Origin: Verrucomicrobiota bacterium
GTDB lineage: Bacteria > Verrucomicrobiota > Verrucomicrobiia > Chthoniobacterales > UBA10450
Direction: 5' to 3'
Assembly: GCA_003218975.1 (NCBI GenBank)
Contig: QHPD01000100.1
Span: forward strand, 1-64,000
DNA: 64,000 bases
This document shows, piece by piece, positions 1 to 8,590 of the stretch. How positions within the stretch are numbered: the first letter of the stretch is position 1; each line of letters opens with the position of its first letter. Position numbers and translations under genes: made by a program. The notes beneath the pieces were generated by a model that was not told where the DNA came from, searched no databases, and saw nothing but the letters and a program-made list of their open reading frames with translations.

Positions 1-1
1 C

Positions 2-346
2 AACTGGCGCTGGCCAACATTGTCGGCGGTTATGTCGGGCCGTCTCCCCAAACACAAGCTGAATATTTTGCAGGAGGGCGAGAACCCGATCGATTTGTCG
101 ATCTTCAATGCGGGTGAGGCGGATGAGCAACTCAACGCGAACGTGACCGCAACCTGGAATGGCGCAGGATTAACCGCGTCGGATGCGTTGGCTGGTTGGA
201 ATGTGAAATCGGAAAATGGTCGCGCAATTTTTAAGGTGACCGCATCGCACGGACTGCGATTGCCGCCGGGCGCGACGCGGAAAATAGGTTGGCTTCGTTT
301 CGATCAAACCACTACTCTCGAAACTGAACTCTCGACGAACAAATGA
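2..346 (+). CDS. C-terminal part of a DUF3142-like protein (5' end outside window)
   Basis: The frame is open from base 2, so this is the tail of a longer gene; the ATG at 20 is probably internal. The readable 114 residues form a beta-rich domain with a GEADE motif and a GWLRFD near the end, which I associate with the C-terminus of DUF3142 proteins. That family link is from memory and tentative. The stop overlaps the next start (ATGA at 343-346), so the two genes are translationally coupled and probably work together. Function unknown. Confidence 0.5.
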   Translation, partial: NWRWPTLSAVMSGRLPKHKLNILQEGENPIDLSIFNAGEADEQLNANVTATWNGAGLTASDALAGWNVKSENGRAIFKVTASHGLRLPPGATRKIGWLRFDQTTTLETELSTNK

Positions 347-2703
347 GTCGCTTCGTTAAATTGTTGGCGACCGTTGGGACGGCGCTCTGCCTCGTGGGCG
401 GGTTGCACGCCACTGGGTACTTTGGGCCATACATTTATTTAGACGACGGCGGCAAGAATGTACAGGGCTCACCGGAATTTTACTGGGGCCTCGAAGTGCG
501 CCGAATTTCTCGCGATTTTCATCCTCCCGAAAAATTGGTCGTCTCAAAAGAAGCGGCCCAAAAAAACGAGGAGGAAGAACCGGAGGAGCGGACTAAGAAA
601 ACCTCCGACAACACAACAGAAACCGATCTCAAAGATTTTGATTCGGCGGTGCAGGAGGCACGGATCAAGCCAGCCGACCCAGCAAAAGCGAAAGAACAGC
701 ACAAACAAGCTCGCGCTGCGCTCGATGCCACTGCGAGCGGGACGCCGACGCCGCTGCCCACCGAGTTTGATTCCGAATTTGCGGCCTACCACAAAGGCGC
801 AGCCGCGTATTTGAAGCAACAGTGGGCCGAAGCACGAGCAGCGTGGGAAAATTTGCTCAAGCAACCGGAGCAAGATCGACGTTATCGGACGGTTTGGGCG
901 GCGTTCATGTTGGGCAAAGTTTCGCTTAAGGAAAAAGATTTCCCAACGGCGACGCAATGGTTTCAGCGCACCCGCGAGCTCGCCAAAGCCGGATTTGCCG
1001 ATTCGTTAGGCCTGGCGGCGGAGAGTTACGGTTGGGAGGGACGAGCCGAGTGGAAACAAGATCATCCTGAGAGAGCGGCATCACTGTTTATGAATCAACT
1101 TGCGCTGGGTGACGCGAGTGCGGTCGTCTCGCTCAAGGCGGTCATCCCCGATCGCGAACCGGCCAGCGGTTTATTGAATTACGGCCCGGAGCCGGAAGAG
1201 AGAGAAAAGTGGACTGACGAGCAAAAGCGCAAGGAAGAGCAGAGGGAGACGGCGAAATTGAAAGTGGCCGCGCAGGACCCATTGCTTAGGCGACTGGTGA
1301 CGGTGCACATCTTGGCGACAGCGGTTTCGCCGGATTATTATTACACCGAAGGTTTGAAGAAGGCGGGGGTAAACCGTTCTGCACGCTGGTTCAACATCAT
1401 TCAGGAAGCGAATTTGAGCCGGATCGACGACGCGGAGTATCTCGGTTGGATTTCTTATAACGAGGGAGATTACAAAGGCGCGGCGCATTGGCTGGAGCTA
1501 AGCAAAGGTGACAGCGCAGCTGCGCTTTGGTTGAAGGCCAAGCTGCAACTCCGCGCCGGAAAATTCGCCGACGCCACGAACACGATGTCTCGAGCCGTTG
1601 AGATAATGAAAACATCACCGGCCTACAACTCTCGTGAAGGCGAGGAATGGGCGACCGAAGATTTGTCCGCCAAGGGCGAATATTGGGGCTTCGCGTCAAG
1701 CGCGAGCGGCGACCTCGGCGGACTTCGCCTTGCGCGCGGAGACTTTGTTCAAGCACTCGATGTTTTGTTCAAGGGCCAGCTTTGGGAAGATGCTGCTTTT
1801 GTTGCGGAGCGCGTCCTGACGACGAATGAATTGAAACAATACGTCGATGCATTGCCGAAAACCGAACCACCGAAGGAAGGCGAAGATTATAATAAGAAGC
1901 TGCGATATCTGCTCGGACGACGCCTCGTTCGAGACGATCGATACGCCGACGCCAAACAATATTTGTCGCCGCCGTACGACAAGGTCCTGGAAAAGTATGT
2001 GAAGGCATTGAAAGACGGAGCGAACGAAAAGCTTTCGAAGACGGAGCGCGCGCACGCATGGTTCACCGCGGCATGGCTTGCGCGCTACGATGGAATGCAA
2101 CTAATGGGGACCGAAGGCGCGCCGGACGCATATGCGGAAAGTGGCGAGTTCGAAATGCCGGACTTGGCGAAGGAGCGGCGTAGCGGCGCCTACCAGACTA
2201 TTGCCTACGACAAAGAAGGAAATGCGTCGTACGACGAGAACGGAAATCCAAAGATGAAAAGCGTGCCGGCAGTCCTGAAAGCTTCAGCCAAGGAGATTCA
2301 GCGATTGAACACGAACAAGATCACTCCCGATATTCGTTTTCACTATCGACTCATCGCCGGCGCGCTGGCGATGAAAGCGGCGGCATTGTTACCCGACAAC
2401 TCGGAGGAGGTCGCCGACGTCGTCAATCAAGCCGGCATGTGGGTGAAAGATCGAGACGAGAAAGTTGGCAACCGCTATTATCAAGTGATCGATCACCGCT
2501 GCGCGAAGACGAAGATCGGCCAGGCGGACATAGCGAAGCATTGGTTTGTCGATCAAGAAGGTCCATGGAGCAAAGCGGAGCAGCAGGCTTATCAGGCTTT
2601 TCACAAAGAGATCGGACTTGAACCCCCGCCAGAATCTGAATCCGTGCCCGAGCTGGAGTCTTCGCCCGAGCCGGAGTCTTCGCCCGAGCCTTCGCCCAGA
2701 TAA
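343..2703 (+). CDS. Exported TPR-like repeat protein, 786 aa
   Basis: The protein starts with a short basic tip and a hydrophobic stretch (about residues 6-25) that looks like a signal peptide or membrane anchor. A charged, Glu/Lys-rich low-complexity region follows (about 65-130). Most of the rest is alpha-helical and Ala/Leu/Trp-rich with repeated helix pairs such as AEARAAWENLL and DFPTATQWFQRTRELA, as expected for TPR/Sel1-type scaffolds. The C-terminus is a Pro/Glu/Ser tail with a repeated PEPESS unit, mirrored by a short DNA tandem repeat at 2648-2699. It is coupled to the upstream DUF3142-like gene by an ATGA overlap. It is probably an envelope scaffold; no enzyme motif is visible. Confidence 0.85.
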   Translation: MSRFVKLLATVGTALCLVGGLHATGYFGPYIYLDDGGKNVQGSPEFYWGLEVRRISRDFHPPEKLVVSKEAAQKNEEEEPEERTKKTSDNTTETDLKDFDSAVQEARIKPADPAKAKEQHKQARAALDATASGTPTPLPTEFDSEFAAYHKGAAAYLKQQWAEARAAWENLLKQPEQDRRYRTVWAAFMLGKVSLKEKDFPTATQWFQRTRELAKAGFADSLGLAAESYGWEGRAEWKQDHPERAASLFMNQLALGDASAVVSLKAVIPDREPASGLLNYGPEPEEREKWTDEQKRKEEQRETAKLKVAAQDPLLRRLVTVHILATAVSPDYYYTEGLKKAGVNRSARWFNIIQEANLSRIDDAEYLGWISYNEGDYKGAAHWLELSKGDSAAALWLKAKLQLRAGKFADATNTMSRAVEIMKTSPAYNSREGEEWATEDLSAKGEYWGFASSASGDLGGLRLARGDFVQALDVLFKGQLWEDAAFVAERVLTTNELKQYVDALPKTEPPKEGEDYNKKLRYLLGRRLVRDDRYADAKQYLSPPYDKVLEKYVKALKDGANEKLSKTERAHAWFTAAWLARYDGMQLMGTEGAPDAYAESGEFEMPDLAKERRSGAYQTIAYDKEGNASYDENGNPKMKSVPAVLKASAKEIQRLNTNKITPDIRFHYRLIAGALAMKAAALLPDNSEEVADVVNQAGMWVKDRDEKVGNRYYQVIDHRCAKTKIGQADIAKHWFVDQEGPWSKAEQQAYQAFHKEIGLEPPPESESVPELESSPEPESSPEPSPR

Positions 2704-2820
2704 GCTAGCATTCTCGCCGAGTTTATTGTTCGGACTTTGCGGAATCCGATTTTGCGGGAATGTTGAATCCGAGTTTGAGACCGGCTGCATCCTATGGAAG
2801 CAAGCGAGCGAACGATACAG

Positions 2821-2875
2821 CACGTGAGTGAAGCGATCCAATACCGCACCTTCGATCGCACGCTTTGGGTATAAA
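2821..2875. repeat. Direct repeat copy 1 in a gene-free stretch
   Basis: A 55-base sequence starting cacgtgagtgaagcg recurs at 3030-3084 with about 8 mismatches, mostly transitions. It lies in the 408-base stretch 2704-3111, where I see no convincing gene. Read on the minus strand both copies give a similar peptide (RAIEGAVLDRF and RAIEGAILNRF). This may be decayed coding sequence or an intergenic repeat family. Confidence 0.7.
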
Positions 2876-3029
2876 GATCGACCCGCTTCGCGCCCGAAGG
2901 GCAGCCGATTGCAAGCAATCAGCTGGGTCGCCCAGTTCCTTCTAATTTTTGTGTGAGTTGGTCGCTGCCTGTGATGTTCGGTTGAAGGAGCTGCCCGCTT
3001 CGTCCGGGTCCGGCGACATCTCACCCGAG

Positions 3030-3084
3030 CACGTTAGCGAAGCGATTCAATATCGCACCTTCGATCGCACGCTCTGGGTGTAGG
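3030..3084. repeat. Direct repeat copy 2
   Basis: Second copy of the 55-base repeat at 2821-2875. A shorter related segment (about 24 bases, three differences) lies at about 3297-3322 inside the neighbouring small membrane gene. That suggests local duplication and decay of that gene's sequence rather than a mobile repeat. Confidence 0.7.
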
Positions 3085-3111
3085 TTTTGGTTGCCCGGAC
3101 TGCGGCGCTCT

Positions 3112-3453
3112 TCATTTACGTCTGGACAAATCGATCGCGATTCGTGTGATGCTGTAGAACAATAATGCCGCGCCAACGGGCACCAGCCAAACGCCCAATC
3201 CTGGGTCACCATCATAGATGACAATTCCGCCTAGAAAAAATCCCCCCGGTAGCAGGATCGCGGCCCAAATTAATGCGAAAGAAACCGATGACCTAAGCGC
3301 GAAGCGGTCCAATATTCGCACCGTCAAGCCAACGACGATATTCACGAGCGCGAGCAGTGTTCCGTGTGCGTGAGCGAGCGTAAACATGAGTCGCCGCGTT
3401 TCGTTCCCAACATCGACATACCACCCCAGCGCACGTTTGGATGGACGCCTCAT
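3112..3453 (-). CDS. Small membrane protein, partner of the octahaem cytochrome
   Basis: This 113-aa protein has about three hydrophobic segments (residues about 24-45, 55-75, 85-105), and the first carries a TLAHAHGTLLALVNI motif. The start ATG overlaps the stop of the upstream multihaem cytochrome gene (ATGA at 3450-3453), so the two are one transcription unit. I do not recognise the family. A membrane anchor or quinone-side partner for the cytochrome is a reasonable inference from context, not something the sequence proves. Confidence 0.7.
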   Translation of the reverse strand: MRRPSKRALGWYVDVGNETRRLMFTLAHAHGTLLALVNIVVGLTVRILDRFALRSSVSFALIWAAILLPGGFFLGGIVIYDGDPGLGVWLVPVGAALLFYSITRIAIDLSRRK

Positions 3454-5333
3454 TCCGCAAGAAAAATCGGTTTTTCGTCGCGCTCGCTCCGCAATCGCTG
3501 GAAAACATCTTGCTGGAAACGGCCGTCCGAATCGATTGCGGTCTCTGATCGATAAACTGCATTCACTTTGCGCACTTCACGCAGCCATTTTTCATAAGCG
3601 CGCTTGGCCGATTCGCTGAGCGAAGACTCAGGGGCAGTAAAGTTGAAGCGGAAATCAGAAAAGCCGGGCAGCGTTTGAAGCGATTTCCATGCATCAAAAC
3701 GCACCGCGGCATAAGTATCGGTCATGGTGTAGATGAGGTAAGGATAAAGCCAGTCGCGCCCGGCGGTTTTTTGTGCGCTCTCCCAGCCCATGCCCCAGGC
3801 GATGAGCACGCGCTGTCCAGCATCACCTTTTAGGATCCACTGCACAGCGGCTGCGATGGTGCGATCGTCCTGAGAAAGTTCTGGCATGGGTTGGTTATAC
3901 CACGCGTGCAGATTCTGCGCAGCCCAGGCAAGGGTTTGATCAAGATGACAAAGGTTGCAGGCATTCGGCCGCCCATAGGCGAGGCTTTCCTGCACGGTTG
4001 GCGAGGAGACCTGATGGCTGCGCATCGCGTGAAGCAATCCGAACGTGGTGCGCGGCATATGGCAATTGTAACAACGGCTGCCGGACGAGTCCGCGCTATG
4101 ATGCGTATGCGCAACGAGTCTTGCGCTCAAATCTTTGTGACACTGCAAACAGGCAGCGTCCGAATCCATTTTCGGTTTTAGCTGCCCCGTGCGGGCCCAC
4201 GTCTTCACATCGGCCTGACCCGGAGAATCAAGATGCATTTCGTGGCAGGAAATGCAGGAGAATTCGCCTCCGCGAAAACAAGGCGACCCCTGCACCCCGT
4301 TAAATTCGCGCCCGGTCACGCGAATCATCCCATCGCCCCAGAATCGATTGTGAAAAAAATCCGGCTCGGTGCGGTGAATGAAATCTTTCTGTTCACGATG
4401 ATCCGGCGCGTTTGGTTGAACCACAAAACGCTGGGCAAGGTTGCGAGCGCCAGGACGGAAAGCGGCGCCATGGCGATTGAAATCGATCTTGTCCGTCATG
4501 TCGTTAAAAGCCCACACGCTGTGACATTGACCGCAGGCGAGCCCGGATTCCGGACCTTTCAAACTTGCAGGATTGGTCACGGTCGGATCCGACTTTGTTG
4601 TGAGATGAATTTTGAAACGGCGAATCGGATTACGATTGCGCTCAATGTGTTCGCGCCCTTCACTGTGGCAGGCTTCGCACGCGATCCCGAACTCGGCCAC
4701 CTGCGAATCCCACTTGTTGTCGGCGACAAACCGTGATTGCCCCTGCGTGACATGGCAATCCATGCACGCGCCATTCCACGCTCCCACATAATAATATTCC
4801 TTCACGTTTGGCGGAAGCAGGAAGGTCTGGCTCATTGGCGCCCACATTTTCTCAGCGACGATGTAACCGAATGGAAATTGCTGCAGAGTGCGGCCCTCGC
4901 CTGTCTCCAGCCATGGGACTTGTAACGTATGGGAACCTGTCACGAGGACGACCTGTTGCGGTTCGCCATAGTTGCCGCTGCCTTCCGCTCGCGTGCGGAC
5001 AAAAAACTTGTCGCCGCGCCGCTCCGCCTTGTATTCGCGGCCATTGAACGCAAGCTCCAATTTGTCCATCTCGGGCGGCAGACTCGCGGGCGTCGCCACC
5101 TGCGTCATCGTGCGATGAAACGACGCGTGCCAGCTCGCATAATTACCAGGATGACATGCGCCGCAGGCATTCGAACTCACATAACCAGCGATTCGTGACT
5201 GAATGGGACGATTCTCCGGGGATATGGCTTCGCGCCGGAAGCCGTAGAGCGAAATCAACGTGAGAACGCTTGCGGCTGCGACGGCCGCGATAACAAACAG
5301 ACCCTGCCACCAAGATCGAGACAGCTTCCGCAC
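3450..5333 (-). CDS. Octahaem c-type cytochrome, membrane anchored
   Basis: The frame holds eight CxxCH haem-binding motifs: CGACH, CMDCH, CEACH, CGQCH, CISCH, CLQCH, CYNCH and CNLCH. An N-terminal hydrophobic helix (WWQGLFVIAAVAAASVLTL) would anchor the protein with the haems outside the cytoplasmic membrane. The layout resembles multihaem cytochromes of the c554/NrfA-like superfamily, but no catalytic-site haem variant such as CxxCK is visible, so electron transfer is safer than a named reductase. I prefer the GTG at 5333 because GGAGA lies just upstream; the frame stays open to a GTG at 5438, but that extension is encoded by repeat-like DNA. It needs CcsA/ResB-type maturation, and that pair is encoded at 50-53 kb. 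Confidence 0.85.
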   Translation of the reverse strand: MRKLSRSWWQGLFVIAAVAAASVLTLISLYGFRREAISPENRPIQSRIAGYVSSNACGACHPGNYASWHASFHRTMTQVATPASLPPEMDKLELAFNGREYKAERRGDKFFVRTRAEGSGNYGEPQQVVLVTGSHTLQVPWLETGEGRTLQQFPFGYIVAEKMWAPMSQTFLLPPNVKEYYYVGAWNGACMDCHVTQGQSRFVADNKWDSQVAEFGIACEACHSEGREHIERNRNPIRRFKIHLTTKSDPTVTNPASLKGPESGLACGQCHSVWAFNDMTDKIDFNRHGAAFRPGARNLAQRFVVQPNAPDHREQKDFIHRTEPDFFHNRFWGDGMIRVTGREFNGVQGSPCFRGGEFSCISCHEMHLDSPGQADVKTWARTGQLKPKMDSDAACLQCHKDLSARLVAHTHHSADSSGSRCYNCHMPRTTFGLLHAMRSHQVSSPTVQESLAYGRPNACNLCHLDQTLAWAAQNLHAWYNQPMPELSQDDRTIAAAVQWILKGDAGQRVLIAWGMGWESAQKTAGRDWLYPYLIYTMTDTYAAVRFDAWKSLQTLPGFSDFRFNFTAPESSLSESAKRAYEKWLREVRKVNAVYRSETAIDSDGRFQQDVFQRLRSERDEKPIFLAE

Positions 5334-5489
5334 AATTTCTCCGACTGATATTATGAGAAGCGACACGCGTGGGCAAACCCCATGATGGTTTGTAACTCGC
5401 CCTCTCTTCTTGCCACGCAAGTTAGAAACCTGCGCCACATTTTTGAATCCAACGCCGAAGTGCAGCGCATCTCATGAGAAACAACAATC

Positions 5490-5804
5490 ATGAAACCAAC
5501 ATTCTCAATATTCATCAGTCCTGTGCGCCGCGATTCCTGCGAACACGCGATGAGGCGACGGACAGGCTGGCCGGCCACAGACTACAATTACCATCCCCTC
5601 ACATTCGAGGAGTCGAGTCGTCGTTATGTGCGCAACTGCGCGCGATCGTTTTGGAATATCACAGGCGAGTATTTCAAAAATGAAGCGCGCTACGAGTTCT
5701 GGGGTGAAGCAGCGCTTTGGGCAGTTCTTACGCTCACGGCATTTCTTCCCTTGATCACCAACGCACATGCAGTGATGGAGTTTGTGCGTGCGATCGGCAA
5801 TTAG
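5490..5804 (+). CDS. Small single-pass membrane protein
   Basis: This 104-aa protein carries one clear hydrophobic helix (residues about 78-93, ALWAVLTLTAFLPLI) after an aromatic, charged N-terminal part (YNYHPLTFEESSRRYVRNC). It is divergent from the octahaem cytochrome gene and overlaps the start of the downstream lipoprotein gene by 17 bases, so those two are likely co-expressed. I do not recognise the family. Confidence 0.6.
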   Translation: MKPTFSIFISPVRRDSCEHAMRRRTGWPATDYNYHPLTFEESSRRYVRNCARSFWNITGEYFKNEARYEFWGEAALWAVLTLTAFLPLITNAHAVMEFVRAIGN

Positions 5805-6588
5805 TTACCGGCAAGGCATTCGGCTCGCATTGGCTATATTATTGCTGGCGCTTGCCGGATGCGGATCCGCGACGGAGCGCACCCTGGAGGAAGCATTCGA
5901 GCAAGTCTATGCGATTGAACCGACGGCCAACATCACAGTCACCAATGAGGATGGCGCGGTCTTTGTTTACGGTTCAAACATCAACGAGATGCGGGTGGAA
6001 GCTATCAAGAAAGCATACACCCGCGAGCGGTTGAAACAGATCGCCGTTAATGTCTCTGTCCAGGAAGGCTCCGCCTCAATCGAGACGAGCATCCCGAAAA
6101 AACAACGATGGGACTTTTCTGATCGCTCCGGTACGGTGGATTACACCATCGTTGTTCCAACAACGGCCAATCTATCGCGATTGCAATTACGCGACGGGGA
6201 AGTTCTGGTGGACGGAATGAGCGGCGAAACGGTACGAGCCAGGTTACGAAATGGGACGGTGTTTGCTCACAACTGCTTTAGCAATGTCGAATTCACTTTA
6301 GATCGCGGCACGTTGACCCTGGCTCATGATTGGTGGGAGCCGAGAAAATTTTCGATTCAGGCAAATATCGCACTTGGGAATGCGTGGGCTGTGCTTCCGA
6401 GCGACGCTGCTTTTCATCTGATTGCTGAAACTGGCGACGGAAAAATTGAGAATGATTTCGAGAAATCAGCCGAGCGCGGAACCGAAGAGACCACGAGGAC
6501 CGACACGTCAATCCATGGCGGAGGCAAGGCCGCACTAAGGATTCACACCACGGCAGGGAACATCAAAATCGTGGAAACTAATCCGTGA
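5788..6588 (+). CDS. Lipoprotein with a DUF4097-like beta-repeat domain
   Basis: A signal sequence ends in the lipobox LALAGC, so the mature protein should be lipid-anchored. The rest is a run of beta strands with alternating patterns (ANITVTNEDGAVFVYGS, ANLSRLQLRDGEVLVDGMSG, AALRIHTTAGNIKIVE) typical of the DUF4097/putative adhesin beta-helix fold. Start: the frame is open from TTG 5782, but GTG 5788 has GGAG seven bases upstream and is preferred. Its function is probably in the envelope; binding partners are unknown. Confidence 0.75.
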   Translation: MRSAISYRQGIRLALAILLLALAGCGSATERTLEEAFEQVYAIEPTANITVTNEDGAVFVYGSNINEMRVEAIKKAYTRERLKQIAVNVSVQEGSASIETSIPKKQRWDFSDRSGTVDYTIVVPTTANLSRLQLRDGEVLVDGMSGETVRARLRNGTVFAHNCFSNVEFTLDRGTLTLAHDWWEPRKFSIQANIALGNAWAVLPSDAAFHLIAETGDGKIENDFEKSAERGTEETTRTDTSIHGGGKAALRIHTTAGNIKIVETNP

Positions 6589-6660
6589 GAAGGTTCCGAC
6601 CTGCTATCAGCATCTTGTTTGCAAATCCAAAATTAAACATCGAAAATCGAAAATTCTGCA

Positions 6661-7146
6661 ATGCCTTCGTTCGACATTGTTTCGGAAGTGGACAAACAAG
6701 AGCTCGACAACGCGATCAATCAGGCGCGCAAGGAGTTGGCTACGCGGTTCGATTTTAAAGGCGTAACGGCCGAAATTCTCCCTGAGAAAGACAAAATCAT
6801 CCTTACTGCTCAGGACGCGGCGCACCTCCGTGGATTACGCGAGATTCTCGTCGGAAAGCTTTCCAAGCGCGGAGTGGACCTGCGCAACATCGAACAGGAC
6901 GAGCCCGCCATCTCATCTGTCGGCCACGCCCGGCAGGAGTTGAAAATTCGCCAGGGCCTCGAGGGAAACAAAGCCAAAGAGATCATTCAGGCGATCAAGT
7001 CGCAGGGTTTCAAAGTCCAAAGCCAATTGCAAGATCGACAAATTCGCGTCACCGGAAAGAAGAAAGATGAACTGCAAGCCGTGATTCAGTTTGTACGGAG
7101 TCGCGATTTCGGCATCGCCACATATTTCAAAAATCTCCGCGACTAA
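6661..7146 (+). CDS. yajQ: YajQ family nucleotide-binding protein
   Basis: All 161 residues match the YajQ/DUF520 pattern: N-terminal MPSFDIVSEVDKQELDNA, the motif TRFDFKG, and a C-terminal half ending SRDFGIATYFKNLRD. Members of the family have two ferredoxin-like domains; some bind cyclic di-GMP and act with transcription factors, and others were described as RNA/nucleotide binders. Length is normal. The gene stands alone, with 72 bases of AT-rich spacer upstream. Confidence 0.95.
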   Translation: MPSFDIVSEVDKQELDNAINQARKELATRFDFKGVTAEILPEKDKIILTAQDAAHLRGLREILVGKLSKRGVDLRNIEQDEPAISSVGHARQELKIRQGLEGNKAKEIIQAIKSQGFKVQSQLQDRQIRVTGKKKDELQAVIQFVRSRDFGIATYFKNLRD

Positions 7147-7147
7147 C

Positions 7148-7184
7148 CGAAAACCACGAATGAACACGGATCGACACGAATGGA
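7148..7184. repeat. Dispersed 'ccacgaatgaacacg' intergenic repeat
   Basis: The sequence around aaccacgaatgaacacgg and gacacgaatgg is found again, inverted and slightly altered, at 46217-46256. Such word repeats are a common intergenic type in these genomes; no gene is visible here. Confidence 0.5.
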
Positions 7185-7248
7185 ATCCGAGGCGGCGAAG
7201 GCTTGATATTCTTTCTTTGGCGTCATTGGCGATATTTGGCGGATAGAT

Positions 7249-7494
7249 TTATCCGCCCTGCACAGGCGGCATGATGGAAATTTCCTCGCCTGACTTCAGC
7301 TTGTAGGCGCGATCGACAAATTCCACGCCGCTGCCGATTAAAATACTTTTGTCGTGCGCGCGCAAGGCAGGCCGTTGCGAATAAATTAGTTCCAACAAGT
7401 CGCGAATTGTCGCGCCTTCCGGAAGACTGACATCGAACTCCCGGATTCCGGTTAGATCGCACAGTTGCGCGTAAAACTGCACCCGAATTTTCAT
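7249..7494 (-). CDS. moaD: MoaD/ThiS family sulfur carrier protein
   Basis: Starting at the ATG at 7494 the protein is 81 aa, starts MKIRVQFYAQLCDLTG and ends in the diagnostic Gly-Gly (MPPVQGG), with the ubiquitin-like pattern GATIRDLLELI. In this family the C-terminal glycine is adenylated and thiolated to carry sulfur for molybdopterin or related syntheses. The start lies eight bases after the hpt stop, so the pair is one operon. No other molybdenum cofactor gene is in the window, so the exact pathway is open. Confidence 0.85.
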   Translation of the reverse strand: MKIRVQFYAQLCDLTGIREFDVSLPEGATIRDLLELIYSQRPALRAHDKSILIGSGVEFVDRAYKLKSGEEISIMPPVQGG

Positions 7495-7502
7495 CTGCTC
7501 GG

Positions 7503-8039
7503 TTAAGCGACCAGTTCTTTCCGCAGCACACCGATACATGGCAAGTTGCGATAGCGTTCCATGAAATCGAGCCCATACCCCACGATGAATTCGTCCTCAA
7601 TCTCGAACCCCACATAATCCGCATCAACATGGCGGGCGCGCGGTTTCTTTTTACTCAGCAAGACGCAGAGCGGGATGCTCCGCGGCTTAGCCGCTTCTAA
7701 TTTGTCGCGAATGGCTGCGAGCGTGTGGCCACTGTCCAGAATGTCATCCAGGATCAATATATCTCGACCGATCACATCCGGCAGCGCGACCTGTTTGAAA
7801 ATCACTTCGCCGCTCGTTTGCGCTTTTCCGTGATAATTGACCACGCTCACGCAATTCAATTTCAACGGGAGGGGAATTCGCCGCAGCAGGTCCGACATGA
7901 ACATCAGACTACCGTTTAAGACTGCGATCACGGTCACCTCGTGGTTCCGATAGTCGTTTGAAATCTGCGCAGCCAGTTCATCGAACCGCCGGTGGATCGC
8001 CGGCTCCTCAAACAGCACCCGCTCGAGATCGCATTGCAT
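7503..8039 (-). CDS. hpt: Hypoxanthine phosphoribosyltransferase
   Basis: The 178-aa protein shows the type I phosphoribosyltransferase PRPP loop DILILDDILDSGHTL (about residues 94-108). It also has the N-terminal VIAVLNGSLMFMSDLLRRI and a C-terminal FEIEDEFIVGYGLDFMERYRN typical of HPRT. It salvages hypoxanthine/guanine to IMP/GMP with PRPP in the cytoplasm. It is the first gene of a two-gene unit with moaD and divergent from yjbQ. Confidence 0.95.
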   Translation of the reverse strand: MQCDLERVLFEEPAIHRRFDELAAQISNDYRNHEVTVIAVLNGSLMFMSDLLRRIPLPLKLNCVSVVNYHGKAQTSGEVIFKQVALPDVIGRDILILDDILDSGHTLAAIRDKLEAAKPRSIPLCVLLSKKKPRARHVDADYVGFEIEDEFIVGYGLDFMERYRNLPCIGVLRKELVA

Positions 8040-8119
8040 TGAGGTTACTAGGCCACCGCCGGTGGAAAGATCAACGCGCGACTATTGTTTCGCGCGGTGT
8101 TATTTTCGCGCTGCAATCC

Positions 8120-8590
8120 ATGCACATTCATCACGAAAAACTCGAAATTCGCACGAACGGTAAGGGGTTGTACGAAATCACCGACGGTATCCAAGCCAAG
8201 ATCGATGAATGCGGCGTCCGCAATGGGACAGTGACGGTGTTCGTGCAGCATACTAGCTGCAGCGTGACCATCATGGAGAACGCCGATCCGACGGCGCGAC
8301 GCGATCTCGAGGAGTTCCTTGACCGCCTCGTTCCGGAAGATGCCGATTACTTCAGCCACGGCTCCGAAGGCAGCGACGACATGCCATCACACATCCGAAT
8401 GGTCTTAACCCGCACCAGCGAAACGGTGCCAATTGTCGATGGAAGAATGCAACTCGGAACGTGGCAGGGCATTTTCCTTTTCGAACATCGGCGCGCAGTG
8501 CACCTTCGAAAAATTTCAATCACGATAATCGGCGAATGGGTAGGGAAGGTTGGTAGTGCAGGCGATTGGGGTCAATCGCCCCTACCGTAA
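8120..8590 (+). CDS. YjbQ/UPF0047 family protein
   Basis: From the ATG at 8120 the protein matches the UPF0047 family: HTSCSVTIMENADPTARRDLEEFLDRLVP, then DDMPSHIRMVLTRTSETVPIVDGRMQLGTWQGIFLFEHR. The conserved His/Asn/Asp/His residues are all there. Some members have thiamin-phosphate synthase activity in vitro, but the physiological role is unclear. The last 16 residues (after GEWVGK) are encoded by a palindromic repeat, which also supplies the stop codon. Confidence 0.9.
   Translation: MHIHHEKLEIRTNGKGLYEITDGIQAKIDECGVRNGTVTVFVQHTSCSVTIMENADPTARRDLEEFLDRLVPEDADYFSHGSEGSDDMPSHIRMVLTRTSETVPIVDGRMQLGTWQGIFLFEHRRAVHLRKISITIIGEWVGKVGSAGDWGQSPLP
8541..8588. repeat. Palindromic repeat forming the ends of two convergent genes
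   Basis: The core ggcgattggggtcaatcgcc (8561-8580) has perfect 8-bp arms and is followed by ccctacc, matched upstream by ggtaggg. It carries the stop codons of yjbQ (+) and the serine hydrolase (-). It belongs to the same ggtagg family as 12404-12459 and 16991-17046. Confidence 0.75.

Noticed and set aside
2389-3024. 211-codon minus-strand frame at the end of the TPR gene
   Set aside because: Runs antisense to the TPR gene tail and through the direct repeats; no motif, low-complexity Arg-rich peptide.
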